Shown: positions 30,363-40,536 of the stretch, piece by piece | How positions within the stretch are numbered: the first letter of the stretch is position 1 | Layout of the letters: every line of letters starts with the position of its first letter | NCBI RefSeq assembly: GCF_007096355.1 | Contig: NZ_VKDF01000004.1 | Coordinates: 62,357 to 126,356 of the forward strand | Length of the DNA: 64,000 nucleotides | Source of the DNA: Paracoccus sp. M683 | GTDB lineage: Bacteria; Pseudomonadota; Alphaproteobacteria; Rhodobacterales; Rhodobacteraceae | Reading direction: 5' to 3' | Program-made: the position numbers and the translations under genes | The notes under the pieces: generated by a model | Told to the model about the DNA's origin: nothing | Database searches by the model: none | What the model saw: only the letters and a program-made list of their open reading frames with translations

Positions 30363-30738
30363 TGGGCGCCTTGCCTTCTGTGCCGTGCTGATCATTTGCG
30401 CCGGACCGGCGTGGACGCAGACAGCAGGCTGGAAGGATGCGGCAGAATGTGCGGCGCTGTATCACGGCCATTACGGCTATGAGACCGTCAGCTTTGACCC
30501 CGCCGATGTCAGCGAGGGCTGGCTGGTCATGGCTGATGATTTCACTGCCGCCGCTTTCAGGCTTGGTGCGTCCGAGGATGATATTGCGGCCAGCACAGGT
30601 CGCGCCGCGTGGTGGGCGCAGGCCATTCAGGCGCATATCTTCGATAATGACGCGGCGCTTGCGCAAAGCTATGTGACGCAGCAATCCATTTGCGACGGGC
30701 TGATCGGGGAACTGCCAGAGATGGCATCGCATCGCTGA
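30352..30738 (+). CDS. Small secreted protein between cobS and cobT, unknown function
   Basis: 128 aa from TTG 30352, overlapping cobS by 11 nt. From this start the frame opens with a good signal peptide ([22 protein letters not shown], cut near TQTAGW). The mature part has two cysteines ([13 protein letters not shown] and [12 protein letters not shown]) and is otherwise helical. An ATG overlapping the cobS stop leads to a stop after nine codons in another frame, so TTG is the only sensible start. No family recognised. Position suggests co-transcription with cobS. A hairpin follows. Confidence 0.6.
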   Translation: MRGDGRLAFCAVLIICAGPAWTQTAGWKDAAECAALYHGHYGYETVSFDPADVSEGWLVMADDFTAAAFRLGASEDDIAASTGRAAWWAQAIQAHIFDNDAALAQSYVTQQSICDGLIGELPEMASHR

Positions 30739-30761
30739 AGCACCGTATATTCAAATGACGA

Positions 30762-30785
30762 CGGGCGGGGTTTTATCCCCGCCCG
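30762..30785. terminator. Bidirectional terminator hairpin
   Basis: Perfect 9-bp GC stem (CGGGCGGGG with CCCCGCCCG) with loop TTTTAT, between the convergent small secreted-protein gene and the FMN-reductase gene. A second small hairpin (TTCCGG, AAAAAA, CCGGAA) follows at 30789-30806. Confidence 0.75.
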
Positions 30786-30808
30786 CTGTTCCGGAAAAAA
30801 CCGGAAAA

Positions 30809-31393
30809 TCACGCCTTGCGCGCCGCCACCGTCGCGTTGGTCCACCACACCAGATCGGCCAGCGTCGCATCCAGCGAGCCTTGCAGGTGATCCTCGATCG
30901 ACTCGATCGGCTGGTTCGCACCCAAAGGCGAGGTCGCGAAGAAATCGCCGCCGGCGATGTGAACCGCGCTGCGCACCGGCACCATCTGCAACTCGACCGC
31001 CATCAGGCGCAGTTGTTCCAGTGCGCGGGCACCGCCCATCGCGCCATAGGCGACCGCTGCCATCGGCTTGTGGTTCCATTCCTTATAGGCCTGATCCAGC
31101 GCGTTCTTCAGCGCCCCGGTGATCGAGCGGTTATATTCCGCCACGATGAACACATAGCCGTCATATTCAGCCAGCTTGTTCTGCCATGCGACAGCTTGGG
31201 GATTGGCCGAGGGCATCCACAGGTTCGAAGCCGGCTCGTCAAAGAACGGCAGGTTGAAGTCGCGCAGATCGACCAGATCGAAATCAAGATCGGCGTTGTC
31301 CTTGACCTTGCTCATGAACCACTGCGCCGGCTTGTCGGCAAAGCGGGTGGCGCGGGTCGAACTGATGATGACGGCAATTTTGGGTTTGGCCAT
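30809..31393 (-). CDS. NAD(P)H-dependent FMN reductase family protein
   Basis: 194 aa flavodoxin-fold oxidoreductase. FMN phosphate loop [21 protein letters not shown] at the N-terminus; the conserved [27 protein letters not shown] loop appears here as [22 protein letters not shown]; then [22 protein letters not shown]. Fits the NADPH-dependent FMN reductase/azoreductase-like group, cytoplasmic. The ATG at 31393 (MAKPKIAVI) is used instead of the upstream in-frame start. It lies antiparallel between cobS and cobT, with no obvious part in B12 synthesis. Confidence 0.88.
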   Translation of the reverse strand: MAKPKIAVIISSTRATRFADKPAQWFMSKVKDNADLDFDLVDLRDFNLPFFDEPASNLWMPSANPQAVAWQNKLAEYDGYVFIVAEYNRSITGALKNALDQAYKEWNHKPMAAVAYGAMGGARALEQLRLMAVELQMVPVRSAVHIAGGDFFATSPLGANQPIESIEDHLQGSLDATLADLVWWTNATVAARKA

Positions 31394-31548
31394 GGGATGT
31401 CCCTTTCGTTCTGGCGGTTCTTTCATCTAACGTAAATCTAATGCACAGGTTGCAGATTCTCACCCGCACCACCGCACAGACGGCTGTGCAGCCTTGCGCA
31501 ATGCGGGCGGCTCTTGCTCTGGCGCGCGGGTGGTGTTCTATGGAAGCC

Positions 31549-33417
31549 ATGAAAAAATCCGACAACCCCGCCGATCCGTTCAAAAAGGCCCTGACCGAGG
31601 CCACCCGTGCCCTGGCCGATGATGCCGAGCTGAACGTGACCTTCACCGCCGACCCGTCGGGCGTGACGGGCGACCAGATGCGCCTGCCGCAGGTCAGCAG
31701 GCGGATGACGCGGGACGAGGTTTTGCTGGCGCGCGGCACTGCCGATGCGCTGGCCATGCGGCTGCGCCATCACGACCCGGCGACGCATGTGAAATTCGCA
31801 CCTGCCGGCCCGATGGCGCGCGAACTGTATGAAGCGCTGGAAACCGCGCGGGTCGAGGCTTTGGGCGCCCGCGACATGCCCGGCGCGCTGTCAAATATCG
31901 ACGCGCGCATCGCGGCCGATGCCGAGAAAAAGGGCTATGCCCAGATCAAGGCCCCCGCTGATGCGCCGCTGTCGGTTGCGGCGGGTTTGCTGGTCCGTCA
32001 GGCCGCCACGGGGCGCAAGCTGCCCGCCGGGGCCGATCATGTCGCGGAACTGTGGCGCCCCTTCGTGGAACAGCAGGCCGGGACGACGCTGGAAAACGTG
32101 CAGGATGCGCTGGCCGATCAGGCCTCTTTCGCGCGGCTCTCGCGCCGGATCATCAGCGATCTGGGCTATGGTGACCAACTGGGCGACGATCCCGATCAGC
32201 CCGAGGATGACGAGGCCGAGGAAAACGCCGAACAGGACGAAGAGGCCGGCGACAACCAGTCGCGCGAACAGGATGACAGCGACGACGCCGAATCCTCGCC
32301 CGAACGCAGCCAGGAACAGCAGCAGGACGAACGCCAGGCCCAGGTCAGCATGGATGACCAGTCCGATGACGAACTGTCCGACGAAGCCGAGATGCCCGAG
32401 GCCGAATCCCCGCCCGACATCCCGCCGCCCGTCAGCGAGGCCAGCGCCGATTACAAGGTCTTTACCCAGGCCTGGGACGAAGAGATCAAGGCCGAGGATC
32501 TGGCCGAGCCGGCAGAACTGGAACGCCTGCGCGCCTATCTGGACAAGCAGCTAGAACCGCTGCGCGGCGCCGTCAGCCGTCTTGCCAACAAGCTGCAACG
32601 CCGTCTTCAGGCGCAGCAGAATCGCAGCTGGGAGTTTGACAAGGAAGAGGGCGTTCTGGATGCCGGTCGTCTGGCCCGCGTGGTGGCCAACCCGACGACG
32701 CCGCTTTCCTTCAAGGTCGAGAAGGACACCGAGTTCCGCGACACGGTGGTGACCCTGCTGATCGACAATTCCGGCTCGATGCGCGGGCGCCCGATTTCCA
32801 TCGCGGCCATCTGTGCCGATGTCATGGCCCGCACGCTGGAACGCATCAGCGTCAAGGTCGAGATCCTCGGCTTCACCACCCGCGCATGGAAGGGCGGGCA
32901 GGCGCGCGAGGAATGGCTGAAACAGGGCCGACCGGCCCAACCCGGCCGGCTGAACGACCTGCGCCACATCATCTACAAAGGTGCCGACGCGCCCTGGCGT
33001 CGCGTCCGCCCCAATCTGGGGCTGATGATGAAGGAAGGCTTGCTGAAGGAAAACATCGACGGCGAGGCCCTGGAATGGGCGCATCGCCGGCTGATCCGCC
33101 GGCCCGAGGTGCGCAAGATCCTGATGGTGATCTCGGATGGTGCGCCGGTCGATGACAGCACCCTGTCGGTGAATCCGGCGAACTATCTGGAAAAGCACCT
33201 GCGCGATGTGATCGCCATGGTCGAGCGCAGGAAGCAGGTCGAGCTTCTTGCCATCGGCATCGGCCATGATGTCACCCGCTATTACGACCGCGCGGTGACG
33301 ATCACCGATGTCGAGCAACTGGCCGGCGCGATGACCGAACAGCTTGCCGCGCTGTTCGATGCCGATCCGCGTAAACGCGCCCGCGTGCTGGGCATGAACG
33401 CCATGCGCCGGGCCTGA
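31549..33417 (+). CDS. cobT: Aerobic cobaltochelatase subunit CobT
   Basis: 622 aa. Forms the two-ring CobST chaperone-like complex that drives CobN. Start ATG 31549 gives the family N-terminus [23 protein letters not shown] 31540 is possible. A very acidic Gln/Asp/Glu segment (about residues 205-290) is typical of CobT. The C-terminal von Willebrand A domain has the MIDAS motif [11 protein letters not shown] (DxSxS) and [13 protein letters not shown]. Separated from cobS by the antiparallel FMN reductase. Confidence 0.95.
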   Translation: MKKSDNPADPFKKALTEATRALADDAELNVTFTADPSGVTGDQMRLPQVSRRMTRDEVLLARGTADALAMRLRHHDPATHVKFAPAGPMARELYEALETARVEALGARDMPGALSNIDARIAADAEKKGYAQIKAPADAPLSVAAGLLVRQAATGRKLPAGADHVAELWRPFVEQQAGTTLENVQDALADQASFARLSRRIISDLGYGDQLGDDPDQPEDDEAEENAEQDEEAGDNQSREQDDSDDAESSPERSQEQQQDERQAQVSMDDQSDDELSDEAEMPEAESPPDIPPPVSEASADYKVFTQAWDEEIKAEDLAEPAELERLRAYLDKQLEPLRGAVSRLANKLQRRLQAQQNRSWEFDKEEGVLDAGRLARVVANPTTPLSFKVEKDTEFRDTVVTLLIDNSGSMRGRPISIAAICADVMARTLERISVKVEILGFTTRAWKGGQAREEWLKQGRPAQPGRLNDLRHIIYKGADAPWRRVRPNLGLMMKEGLLKENIDGEALEWAHRRLIRRPEVRKILMVISDGAPVDDSTLSVNPANYLEKHLRDVIAMVERRKQVELLAIGIGHDVTRYYDRAVTITDVEQLAGAMTEQLAALFDADPRKRARVLGMNAMRRA

Positions 33418-33489
33418 CGGTCCTTTCGGCGCGGGCGGTCCGCAAGGCCGCTCTTGCGTCAGGGCCCCGGCCGGGCTTTCATCGCCGCC

Positions 33490-34761
33490 ATGACCAAGCG
33501 CAGCCCCACCCATGTCCTGACCGGCACCCGCATCCGCGAAAGGCGGCTGGCTTTGGCGCGCAAGCAGGCTGATGTGGCGCAGGCGGCGGGCATCTCGGCC
33601 GCCTATCTGAACCTGATCGAACATAACCGCCGCCCGGTGGGCGACGCGCTGGTCGCCCGGCTGGCCGTGGCGCTGGAGGTGCCTGCGGCCGAACTGGAAT
33701 CCGGCCGGGAAGAGGCGCGTCTGGCCGCCCTGCGCGAAGCCGTGGCCGCGCTGGACGGCCGGCTTGGCACGGGCCTGCCGGAACTGGAACAGACGGCCGA
33801 ATTTGCCGCCCGCTTTCCCGGTTGGGCCGATGCGCTGGTCGCTGCGGCCGCGCAGAACCGGGCGCTGTCCTTGCGGCTGGTTTCACTGTCGGAACGGATG
33901 ACGCAGGATCCCTATCTGCTGGCCACGCTGCACGAGGTGCTGTCGGCGGTGACGGCGCTGCGCTCGACCGCCGCGATCCTTGCGGAAGGCGATGAAGGAT
34001 TGACCCCCGCCTGGCGTGAACGGTTCTTTGCCAATCTTGACCATGACAGTCAGCGTCTGTCGACCACGGCGCAGGCGCTGGTCGCCTATCTGGACAGTTT
34101 CGAGGCTGACAGCACCTTCCTGACCCCGCAAGACGAGGTCGAGGCCTGGATGACCGCCGGCAGTCCGCCGCTGGATCAGGCGACCGATCTGGCATCAGAC
34201 GCGGCGCGTGATCTGGCGCGGGCGCATCTGGAACGTATGGCGGCTGAACGCGCGGCGCTGCCCGATGCCGATCTGGCCCGCGCCGCTTCCGGGGCGCCGG
34301 ATCCTCTGGCCGTGGCGCAGATGCTGGGCCGGCCGCTGGATCTGGTGATGCGCAGGTTGGCGGCGCTGCGGCCAAGGGGATACGAGGGCGCCGGATTGCT
34401 GGTTTGCGACGGGGCGGGCGTCATGGTGCTGCGCCGGGCGGCGCAGGGGTTTGCCCTGCCGCGGCAAGGCGATGCCTGTGCGCTGTGGCCGTTGTTCCGG
34501 GCGCTGATCAATCCTCAGGCGGCCATTCGGTTGCGGGTGGAAATGCCGGGCGGCGCGCGTTTCGATACGTTCAGCTTTGCCACCCGGATCCAGCCGGCGG
34601 GGCTGGACGGGCCGGTTCTCAGCGCGGCGCAGATGCTGATTCTGCCCGCCGGCCCCGATCCGGCCCATGATGCGGTTCTGCGCGTGGGGCCCAGCTGCCG
34701 GATCTGTCCGCGCGATGGCTGTCCCGCACGGCGCGAACCTTCGATCCTTGCGCCGGCGTAA
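33490..34761 (+). CDS. XRE-family regulator of the ScfR/RamB short-chain fatty acid type
   Basis: 423 aa. N-terminal helix-turn-helix (about 12-66: RIRERRLALARKQADVAQAAGISAAYLNLIEHNRRPVGDALVARLAVAL). A long helical middle follows, with a kinase-like stretch LHEVLSAVTALRSTAAILAEG...FFANLDHDSQRLSTTAQALVAYL resembling a DHp helix pair. The C-terminal DUF2083 domain contains DTFSFATRIQPAGLDGPVLSAAQMLI and the cysteine motif VGPSCRICPRDGCPARREPSIL. Relatives (RamB, PrpR/MccR types) control acetate, propionate and glyoxylate metabolism. The next genes are a response regulator and a symporter-kinase. Confidence 0.85.
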   Translation: MTKRSPTHVLTGTRIRERRLALARKQADVAQAAGISAAYLNLIEHNRRPVGDALVARLAVALEVPAAELESGREEARLAALREAVAALDGRLGTGLPELEQTAEFAARFPGWADALVAAAAQNRALSLRLVSLSERMTQDPYLLATLHEVLSAVTALRSTAAILAEGDEGLTPAWRERFFANLDHDSQRLSTTAQALVAYLDSFEADSTFLTPQDEVEAWMTAGSPPLDQATDLASDAARDLARAHLERMAAERAALPDADLARAASGAPDPLAVAQMLGRPLDLVMRRLAALRPRGYEGAGLLVCDGAGVMVLRRAAQGFALPRQGDACALWPLFRALINPQAAIRLRVEMPGGARFDTFSFATRIQPAGLDGPVLSAAQMLILPAGPDPAHDAVLRVGPSCRICPRDGCPARREPSILAPA

Positions 34762-34835
34762 TCGGCTTTGACAGGCCGGGCCGGTGCCGCGCAATATGTG
34801 GCAGGACGGACCGGGACGACGAAAGGAAAACCGGC

Positions 34836-35207
34836 TTGGGCGATCAGACCGACATCCTGCTGATCGAGGACGACCACAGCATCGCCGAGGCGGTGCGCTT
34901 TATCCTGACGCGCGAGGGCTGGCAGGTCGCCGTGATCCGCGATGGCGGCGAGGCCGTGGACAGCATCCGGGCGCAGCGACCGCGGCTGGTGGTGCTGGAC
35001 CTGATGCTGCCCAACCGCTCGGGCAGCGAGATTCTGGCCGACCTGCGTGCGCTTCCCGATCCGCTGCTGGCCCGGACCGCCGTTCTGCTTTTGACCGCGC
35101 ATGGCGATGCTGTGGGCACGGCGGCGGCCTGCGGCGCCGATGCGGGCCTGGCCAAGCCCTTTGCCAATGACGAGCTTCGGGCGCTGGTCGGGCGCCTGAT
35201 GCACTAG
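34836..35207 (+). CDS. Single-domain response regulator
   Basis: 123 aa CheY-like receiver with no output domain. Acidic pair EDD at residues 11-13, phosphoacceptor Asp55 in VVLDLMLPNRSGSEIL, conserved Thr in LLLTAHGD and Lys in LAKPF. TTG start at 34836, with GAAAGGA upstream and MGDQTDILLIEDD as N-terminus. It sits 74 bp after the ScfR-like gene and upstream of a symporter-histidine kinase, so it probably is part of that signalling path. Confidence 0.87.
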   Translation: MGDQTDILLIEDDHSIAEAVRFILTREGWQVAVIRDGGEAVDSIRAQRPRLVVLDLMLPNRSGSEILADLRALPDPLLARTAVLLLTAHGDAVGTAAACGADAGLAKPFANDELRALVGRLMH

Positions 35208-35224
35208 CCAAAAAAGGCGGCGCG

Positions 35225-35554
35225 ATGGCGCGACATCAGCCCTTGTTCCTGGAGCGCTCGTCCTATCGCCGGCGACGGCTGAGCGATGTCGCCCGCATTC
35301 TGCCGGTCCTGGCGCTGGTGCTGATCCTGCTGCCGGTGTGGTGGGTGCCGGCCGTGGTCAGCCTGACCGGCGGCGCGCTGTGGCTGTTCGGCCTGTGGGC
35401 CGGGCTGATCGCGCTGACTGCCGGTCTGTTTGCGGCCATGGGCACGGCCGATCCATCGGCCCAGTCTGCCGGGCAGGATGGCGGCGCGGATGGTGACGAT
35501 CCGGGCGAGGGTGCGGGCGCTGGCCGAGGCCGCTCTGAAAGCGCGGGGCGGTAG
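35225..35554 (+). CDS. Small two-span membrane protein, unknown function
   Basis: 109 aa. Basic N-terminus (LFLERSSYRRRRL), two hydrophobic helices (ARILPVLALVLILLPVWWVP and LTGGALWLFGLWAGLIALTAG), then a Gly/Asp/Ser-rich tail. It lies 17 bp after the response regulator, and its stop abuts the ATG of the kinase gene. Similar small proteins are often found before CbrA-type kinases; a role as kinase partner is inferred only from position. Confidence 0.7.
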   Translation: MARHQPLFLERSSYRRRRLSDVARILPVLALVLILLPVWWVPAVVSLTGGALWLFGLWAGLIALTAGLFAAMGTADPSAQSAGQDGGADGDDPGEGAGAGRGRSESAGR

Positions 35555-38245
35555 ATGGCCGTTGATGTTCTGGTGGCGACCTGCCTGGGCTATGTCGTCC
35601 TGATGTTCATTGTGGCCTTCGCGGCTGATCGCGCGGCGCTGCGCGGGCGGGTGAAGTGGCTGGATCACCCGGCGGTCTATACGCTGTCGCTGTCGGTCTA
35701 TTGCTCGGCCTGGACCTTTTTTGGCGCGGTCGGTTACGCCACCCGGTCGGGGCTGGAATTTGCCACGATCTATCTGGGGCCTACGGTGGTCTTTGCCGGT
35801 GCCTGGTGGGGGTTGCGGCGGCTGGTCCGGGTGGCGCGCATGCACCATGTCACATCGGTGGCCGACCTGATCTCGGCCCGCTTTGGCAAGTCGAACCCGC
35901 TGGCCGCGCTGATCACCCTGATCGCCGTGACCGCCGCCACGCCCTATATCGCCTTGCAGCTGCAATCGGTCAGCCTGTCCTTTCGTGCCTTCACGCAAGA
36001 GGCCGACCCCGTCGCCCAAGGCGGAACTGCGCTGTGGGTGGCGGCGGGGCTGGCCCTGTTCACCATCCTGTTCGGCACGCGCAACCTGGCGGCGGACGAA
36101 CGCCACCACGGCGTCGTCACCGCCATCGCGCTGGAGGCCGTGGTCAAGCTGATCGCCTTTCTTGCGCTTGGCGTCTTTGTCGTCTGGGGTCTGGCCGACG
36201 GTCCCACCGATGTTGTCGGCCGCATCGCCAAAGCCACCGCCGAGGATCCCGCGCTGGTGCAGGGCTGGCTGCTGAAACCTGATCGCTGGACGGCGCTGAT
36301 CGTCGTCTCGGGGATCGCCGTCATCACCCTGCCGCGCATGTTTCAGGTCATGGTGGTCGAGGCCGCCGATGCCGAGCGGCTGCGCATGGCGGGTTGGGCC
36401 TTCCCGACCTATCTGTTCGCGATGTCGCTGTTTGTGCTGCCCATTGCGGTGGTTGGCCGCGAGTTGCTGCCGGCTGGCTCTAACCCTGATCTGTTCGTTC
36501 TCAGCCTGCCCTTGTCGCAGGGCCAGAACATGCTGGCCCTGCTGGTCTTTCTGGGCGGATTTTCCGCCGCCACCTCGATGGTGGTGATGAGCGCGATCGC
36601 GCTGGCGACGATGATCTCGAACCATTGGCTTGTGCCGCTGTGGCTGTGGCTGCGCCGCAGGCCGGATGGCGATGATGCCGAGGATCTGGGCCGCTTTGTG
36701 CTGAACGCACGCCGACTGGCGATCCTTGCCGTGGTTGGCGGCGGCTGGGTCTATCATCAGGCATCGGGCGGGTCGGCTGCGCTGGCAGCGATGGGGCTGG
36801 TCGCCTTTACCGGGATGGCGCAGGTCTTTCCGGCCATGCTGGGGGGGCTGCTGTGGCGCGGGGCCACGCGGATCGGCGCCTATGCCGGGGTGGGGACCGG
36901 GCTGGTGCTGTGGATGGTGCTGATCTTCCTGCCGTCGGTGGGCATCGGCGCCACGCCCGGCTTTCCGCAGGGCGTCGACCCTCTGGCAGGGTCGATCGTG
37001 CTGTCGCTTGGGGCGAATACGCTTGCCTTCCTGACGCTGTCGCTGGTCAGCTTTCCCGATCCGGTAGAGCGGTTGCAGGGCTTGTCCTTCGTTCTGGCCG
37101 TCGAACCCGAGGGGCCGGACCGCGCCGGCGGCGACACGGCGCGAAGCGCCGAATCGCTGCTGGCCATGTCGCGTCGCATCTGGGGCGCGGATCCGGCGCT
37201 GCGCTTCTTTCAGGCCGAGGCTGTGGCACAAGGCAAGTCCGGCTTTCTGCCCGACCTGACGCCGCGCTTTCTGACCCGTCTGGAACGCAGGCTTGCCGGG
37301 TCTGTGGGCACAGCTACGGCCCATGCGATGATCGGCCGGGTTGGCGGCGGAACCGGGCTGAGCGTGGCCGACCTGATGGAGGTCGCCGGCGAGGCCAGCC
37401 GCGCCAAGGAGGAAGCCCGCCGTCTGGAAACCGCCCGCGCCGAATTGGCCCGCACCGCCCGCCAATTGCGCGAGGCCAATGAAAAGCTGACCGAACTGTC
37501 GGTTCAGAAGGACAGCTTTCTCGGCCAGGTCAGCCACGAGCTGCGCACGCCGATGACCTCGATCCGGGCTTTCTCCGAGCTGTTGAAGCTGCCCGACCTG
37601 CCCGAGGCCGACCGCACCCGTTTCGCCGGGATCATTCATGACGAGGCAGGCCGCCTGACCCGGCTGCTGGACGACCTGCTGGACCTGTCGGTGCTGGAAA
37701 GTGGCGGCGTCCGGCTGAATGTTGCGGTGGCCAATCTGCATGATCTGGTCGACCGGGCAGTGAATGCGGCCTCGGCCACCGGCACGGGGCGCAATTTCGT
37801 CATCCACCGTGACCTGCCGACTGAACATGTTGCGGTGATCACTGACACAGACCGGCTGTTGCAGGTGCTGATCAACATCATCAGCAATGCCCGCAAATAT
37901 TGCGACGCCCCCCGACCCGAGCTGTGGGTCCATGTCCGCCGCCGGCCTGATCGCAGCACCGAGATCGACATCATCGACAACGGTTCTGGCATAGACCCGG
38001 ACCGTCAGGCGCTGATCTTCGAGAAATTCGCCCGGCTGAACGATCCGATGCGGGCGGGCGGGGCCGGGCTGGGGCTGGCCATTTGCCGCGAGATCATGAC
38101 GGCGCTTGGCGGTGACATCACCTATCTGCCGGGGCAGGGTGGGGCCGCCTTCCGCGTCAGCCTGCCGCACCGGCCGCCGTTGAAGCCCTCGGCAAGCGCG
38201 GATGCGCCGAATGCGTGTGGCGGGGGCGGTGATTGGAATGAATGA
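35555..38245 (+). CDS. Sodium:solute symporter-like sensor histidine kinase (CbrA/CrbS type)
   Basis: 896 aa. The N-terminal half (about 1-520) is a full SSS-type transporter domain with about 13 spans; YCSAWTFFGAVGYATRSGLEF and HHVTSVADLISARFGKS are typical. A linker and coiled coil (about 600-650, AKEEARRLETARAELARTARQLREANEKLTEL) precedes the HisKA domain with His661 in QVSHELRTP. The HATPase domain (about 750-880) has NIISNARKYC, IIDNGSGIDPD and GGAGLGLAICREI. CbrA/CrbS kinases sense amino acid, acetate or pyruvate flux. No LuxR-type partner is nearby; the lone receiver upstream may serve. Confidence 0.93.
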   Translation: MAVDVLVATCLGYVVLMFIVAFAADRAALRGRVKWLDHPAVYTLSLSVYCSAWTFFGAVGYATRSGLEFATIYLGPTVVFAGAWWGLRRLVRVARMHHVTSVADLISARFGKSNPLAALITLIAVTAATPYIALQLQSVSLSFRAFTQEADPVAQGGTALWVAAGLALFTILFGTRNLAADERHHGVVTAIALEAVVKLIAFLALGVFVVWGLADGPTDVVGRIAKATAEDPALVQGWLLKPDRWTALIVVSGIAVITLPRMFQVMVVEAADAERLRMAGWAFPTYLFAMSLFVLPIAVVGRELLPAGSNPDLFVLSLPLSQGQNMLALLVFLGGFSAATSMVVMSAIALATMISNHWLVPLWLWLRRRPDGDDAEDLGRFVLNARRLAILAVVGGGWVYHQASGGSAALAAMGLVAFTGMAQVFPAMLGGLLWRGATRIGAYAGVGTGLVLWMVLIFLPSVGIGATPGFPQGVDPLAGSIVLSLGANTLAFLTLSLVSFPDPVERLQGLSFVLAVEPEGPDRAGGDTARSAESLLAMSRRIWGADPALRFFQAEAVAQGKSGFLPDLTPRFLTRLERRLAGSVGTATAHAMIGRVGGGTGLSVADLMEVAGEASRAKEEARRLETARAELARTARQLREANEKLTELSVQKDSFLGQVSHELRTPMTSIRAFSELLKLPDLPEADRTRFAGIIHDEAGRLTRLLDDLLDLSVLESGGVRLNVAVANLHDLVDRAVNAASATGTGRNFVIHRDLPTEHVAVITDTDRLLQVLINIISNARKYCDAPRPELWVHVRRRPDRSTEIDIIDNGSGIDPDRQALIFEKFARLNDPMRAGGAGLGLAICREIMTALGGDITYLPGQGGAAFRVSLPHRPPLKPSASADAPNACGGGGDWNE

Positions 38246-38314
38246 GGCGTCATAAACGAAATCTAAACCTGTCTGGGTGATGCTGCCCGAAAGGCAGGTC
38301 AGGATTCGGGCGGA

Positions 38315-39601
38315 ATGACGGAAATGGACGCGGGCAGGCTACAGGACGAAGGCGGGGGGCAGGGCGTGTTGCGACGGCTGCTGCTGGCACGCGATCAGGC
38401 CCGGTTGGATCATGGTGCCGCCCAAGCCTTGCCGCGTCCTCAACCCGTGACGGCCAGGCGCGCCGCCATTACCGCCGTCGCCCGTGCGATGGACCAGCTG
38501 TATCAACTGCCTGTCAGCACGCTGGAACTGCAACCTGCCGCCATAACTCTGGCCGAAATGGCCGAACTGCTGCCGCAGCCCGCCTTGCTGTCGGTGGTTG
38601 AAGGCGCGGGTGATGCCATCGGCGTGGTCGCCATTTGCCCCGACCTGATGACGGCCCTGATCGAGATGCAGACCCTGGGCCGGTTGACCGCGCGCCCGGT
38701 CGAGGCACGTCGCGCAACGCGCAGTGATGCCATTATCTGCGCCGATTTCGTGAACAAGCTGCTAGAGCAGCTGGGCCAGGAAATTACCCAGGTCGACGGG
38801 TTCGAGACCTTCGGCGGCTTCCGCTATGCCAGTTTTCTGGACGACCAGCGCCCCTTGCTGCTGATGCTGGATGACAGCCCCTATCGCAGCCTGCGCTATC
38901 GCCTGCGCTTCGGCCAAAACCCCGAGCGCGAGGGGCAGATCTTTGTTGCATTACCACAGAATCAGGCCGTTGCGGCCCTGCCGCCGTCCGGTGGCCCCAC
39001 CCGGCCCGACCGTCAGGCGGGCACCCCGCCCGATGCCGCCCCGCGTCCGTCAGGGCAGGGGGCGCGGAACGGGAGAGGTGTCACCGAAGAAGGCGCCACG
39101 GCTCGGGCCGATGGCGCCTTGGCCCGCCCGGTGCAGGACGCCCCGGTCGAGGTGGTGGGGGTCTTGTGTCGCCGCATGATGACGTTGGGCGATCTGCGGG
39201 GCCTGAAAGCCGGGCAGCTTCTGCCTCTGCCCCGGCTCGATCTGTCCGATACGCGCCTTGAGACCCGATTGGGACAGGTTCTGGCGACGGGCAAGCTGGG
39301 CGAGGCGGACGGCTATCACGCCATTCGGCTGCGTGATGCAGGCGCCCCCCCAGAGGCCAGCGCCGAGACGGAAGGCGCAAACGACACGGCCATGCGTCAG
39401 CCGGCCCCTGGGATGGGGGAAACCGGATCGGCACGCCAGCAGGTCAATGCCGCCCCTTTCTCGCCGAGAAATGCGGCCGAGCCGCCGATGGCCGATCTGA
39501 AGGATCCCGACGGCTTCCGCGATCCACAGGCAGGTGATTCGGGCGCTGTTGATGGTGCAATGACGGTTGCTTCGCAACAGAAAGCGGCCATATCCGGCTG
39601 A
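38315..39601 (+). CDS. FliM/FliN-like flagellar switch protein (orphan)
   Basis: 428 aa. The N-terminal part (about 10-220) follows the FliM pattern: [91 protein letters not shown] long Pro/Gly/Ala-rich low-complexity stretch comes next. A SpoA/FliN-type C-terminal domain follows (about 275-340: [40 protein letters not shown]), and finally a disordered tail. It is much longer than FliM because of the inserted and terminal disordered parts. No flagellar genes adjoin it. Confidence 0.75.
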   Translation: MTEMDAGRLQDEGGGQGVLRRLLLARDQARLDHGAAQALPRPQPVTARRAAITAVARAMDQLYQLPVSTLELQPAAITLAEMAELLPQPALLSVVEGAGDAIGVVAICPDLMTALIEMQTLGRLTARPVEARRATRSDAIICADFVNKLLEQLGQEITQVDGFETFGGFRYASFLDDQRPLLLMLDDSPYRSLRYRLRFGQNPEREGQIFVALPQNQAVAALPPSGGPTRPDRQAGTPPDAAPRPSGQGARNGRGVTEEGATARADGALARPVQDAPVEVVGVLCRRMMTLGDLRGLKAGQLLPLPRLDLSDTRLETRLGQVLATGKLGEADGYHAIRLRDAGAPPEASAETEGANDTAMRQPAPGMGETGSARQQVNAAPFSPRNAAEPPMADLKDPDGFRDPQAGDSGAVDGAMTVASQQKAAISG

Positions 39602-39689
39602 GACGACGCTTCCCCCTTGTAAAAGACCCGTTTCCGCCGCATGTAACAGCGGCCTCGCAGAGTCGGGGGAAAATCAAGACGGAGTGACC

Positions 39690-39908
39690 ATGGCCAAGGA
39701 AGAAATGCTCGAATTTCCAGGCGTCGTGAAGGAACTCCTGCCGAATGCGACGTTCCGGGTCGAGCTTGAAAATGGCCATGAGATCATTGCGCATATGGCA
39801 GGAAAAATGCGGAAGAACCGCATTCGTGTTCTGGCTGGGGACAAGGTTCAGGTGGAAATGAACACCTATGACCTGACCAAGGGACGCATCAACTATCGCT
39901 TCAAATAG
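39690..39908 (+). CDS. infA: Translation initiation factor IF-1
   Basis: 72 aa OB-fold protein that occupies the ribosomal A site during initiation. The whole sequence is the standard IF-1 ([27 protein letters not shown]-type [32 protein letters not shown] at the end). Start ATG 39690 after a GGAG. Eight bp upstream of maf and probably co-transcribed with it and the two genes that follow. Confidence 0.98.
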   Translation: MAKEEMLEFPGVVKELLPNATFRVELENGHEIIAHMAGKMRKNRIRVLAGDKVQVEMNTYDLTKGRINYRFK

Positions 39909-39915
39909 GGGCGAA

Positions 39916-40536
39916 ATGCCTGATCCTGTGCAAACGGGCGGCCTTGCCGCAGGGCAGGGCGCACCGCGTCTTGTTCTGGGATCCGCTAGCCCCAGGCGGC
40001 TGGAGCTGCTGGCGCAGATCGGTATCCGACCGGACGCGATTCGTCCGGCCGATATTGATGAAACGCCGCATGACGGTGAAAAACCGCGCGACTATGTGTA
40101 CCGCATGGCTGCCGAAAAGGCTGCGGCGGTGACGCTTGGTCCGGCCGAGGCAGTGCTGTGCGCTGATACCACGGTCGCTGTTGGTCGCCGCATCCTGGGC
40201 AAACCCGAAGACCAGGTCGAGGCTGGCGCTTTCATGCGGCTGATGTCGGGCCGGCGTCATCTGGTTCTGACTGCGGTGGCATTGCGCGACCATGCCGGAT
40301 GCCGGGTAAGGCTGGTCGAGACCACTGTGAAGATGCGAGTGATCGACGCGCCGGCGCTTGCACGATATCTGGCGACGGAAGACTGGCGCGGCAAGGCGGG
40401 CGGCTATGCGATCCAGGGCCCGGCTTCTGCGTTCATCCCCTGGATTCAGGGCAGCTATTCCGCCGTGGTCGGCCTGCCGCTGTCCGAGACGGCGGCGATG
40501 CTGGCTGCCATCGGCATTATCGGAGGCAGGACATGA
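39916..40536 (+). CDS. maf: Maf-family nucleotide pyrophosphatase
   Basis: 206 aa. Maf proteins hydrolyse dTTP/UTP or modified nucleotides. Signature near the N-terminus is [18 protein letters not shown], then [44 protein letters not shown] and [28 protein letters not shown]. The terminal ATGA overlaps the start of the RNase E/G-like gene. Confidence 0.93.
   Translation: MPDPVQTGGLAAGQGAPRLVLGSASPRRLELLAQIGIRPDAIRPADIDETPHDGEKPRDYVYRMAAEKAAAVTLGPAEAVLCADTTVAVGRRILGKPEDQVEAGAFMRLMSGRRHLVLTAVALRDHAGCRVRLVETTVKMRVIDAPALARYLATEDWRGKAGGYAIQGPASAFIPWIQGSYSAVVGLPLSETAAMLAAIGIIGGRT

Noticed and set aside
33421..33489. Tail of cobT to ScfR-like gene as an extra small gene
   Set aside because: Only a short in-frame extension of the regulator with no RBS or family support; ATG 33490 is the natural start.
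35204..38170. 988-codon open frame opposite the symporter-kinase
   Set aside because: Arg/Gln/His-rich antisense shadow without domains; covers the well-defined kinase gene.
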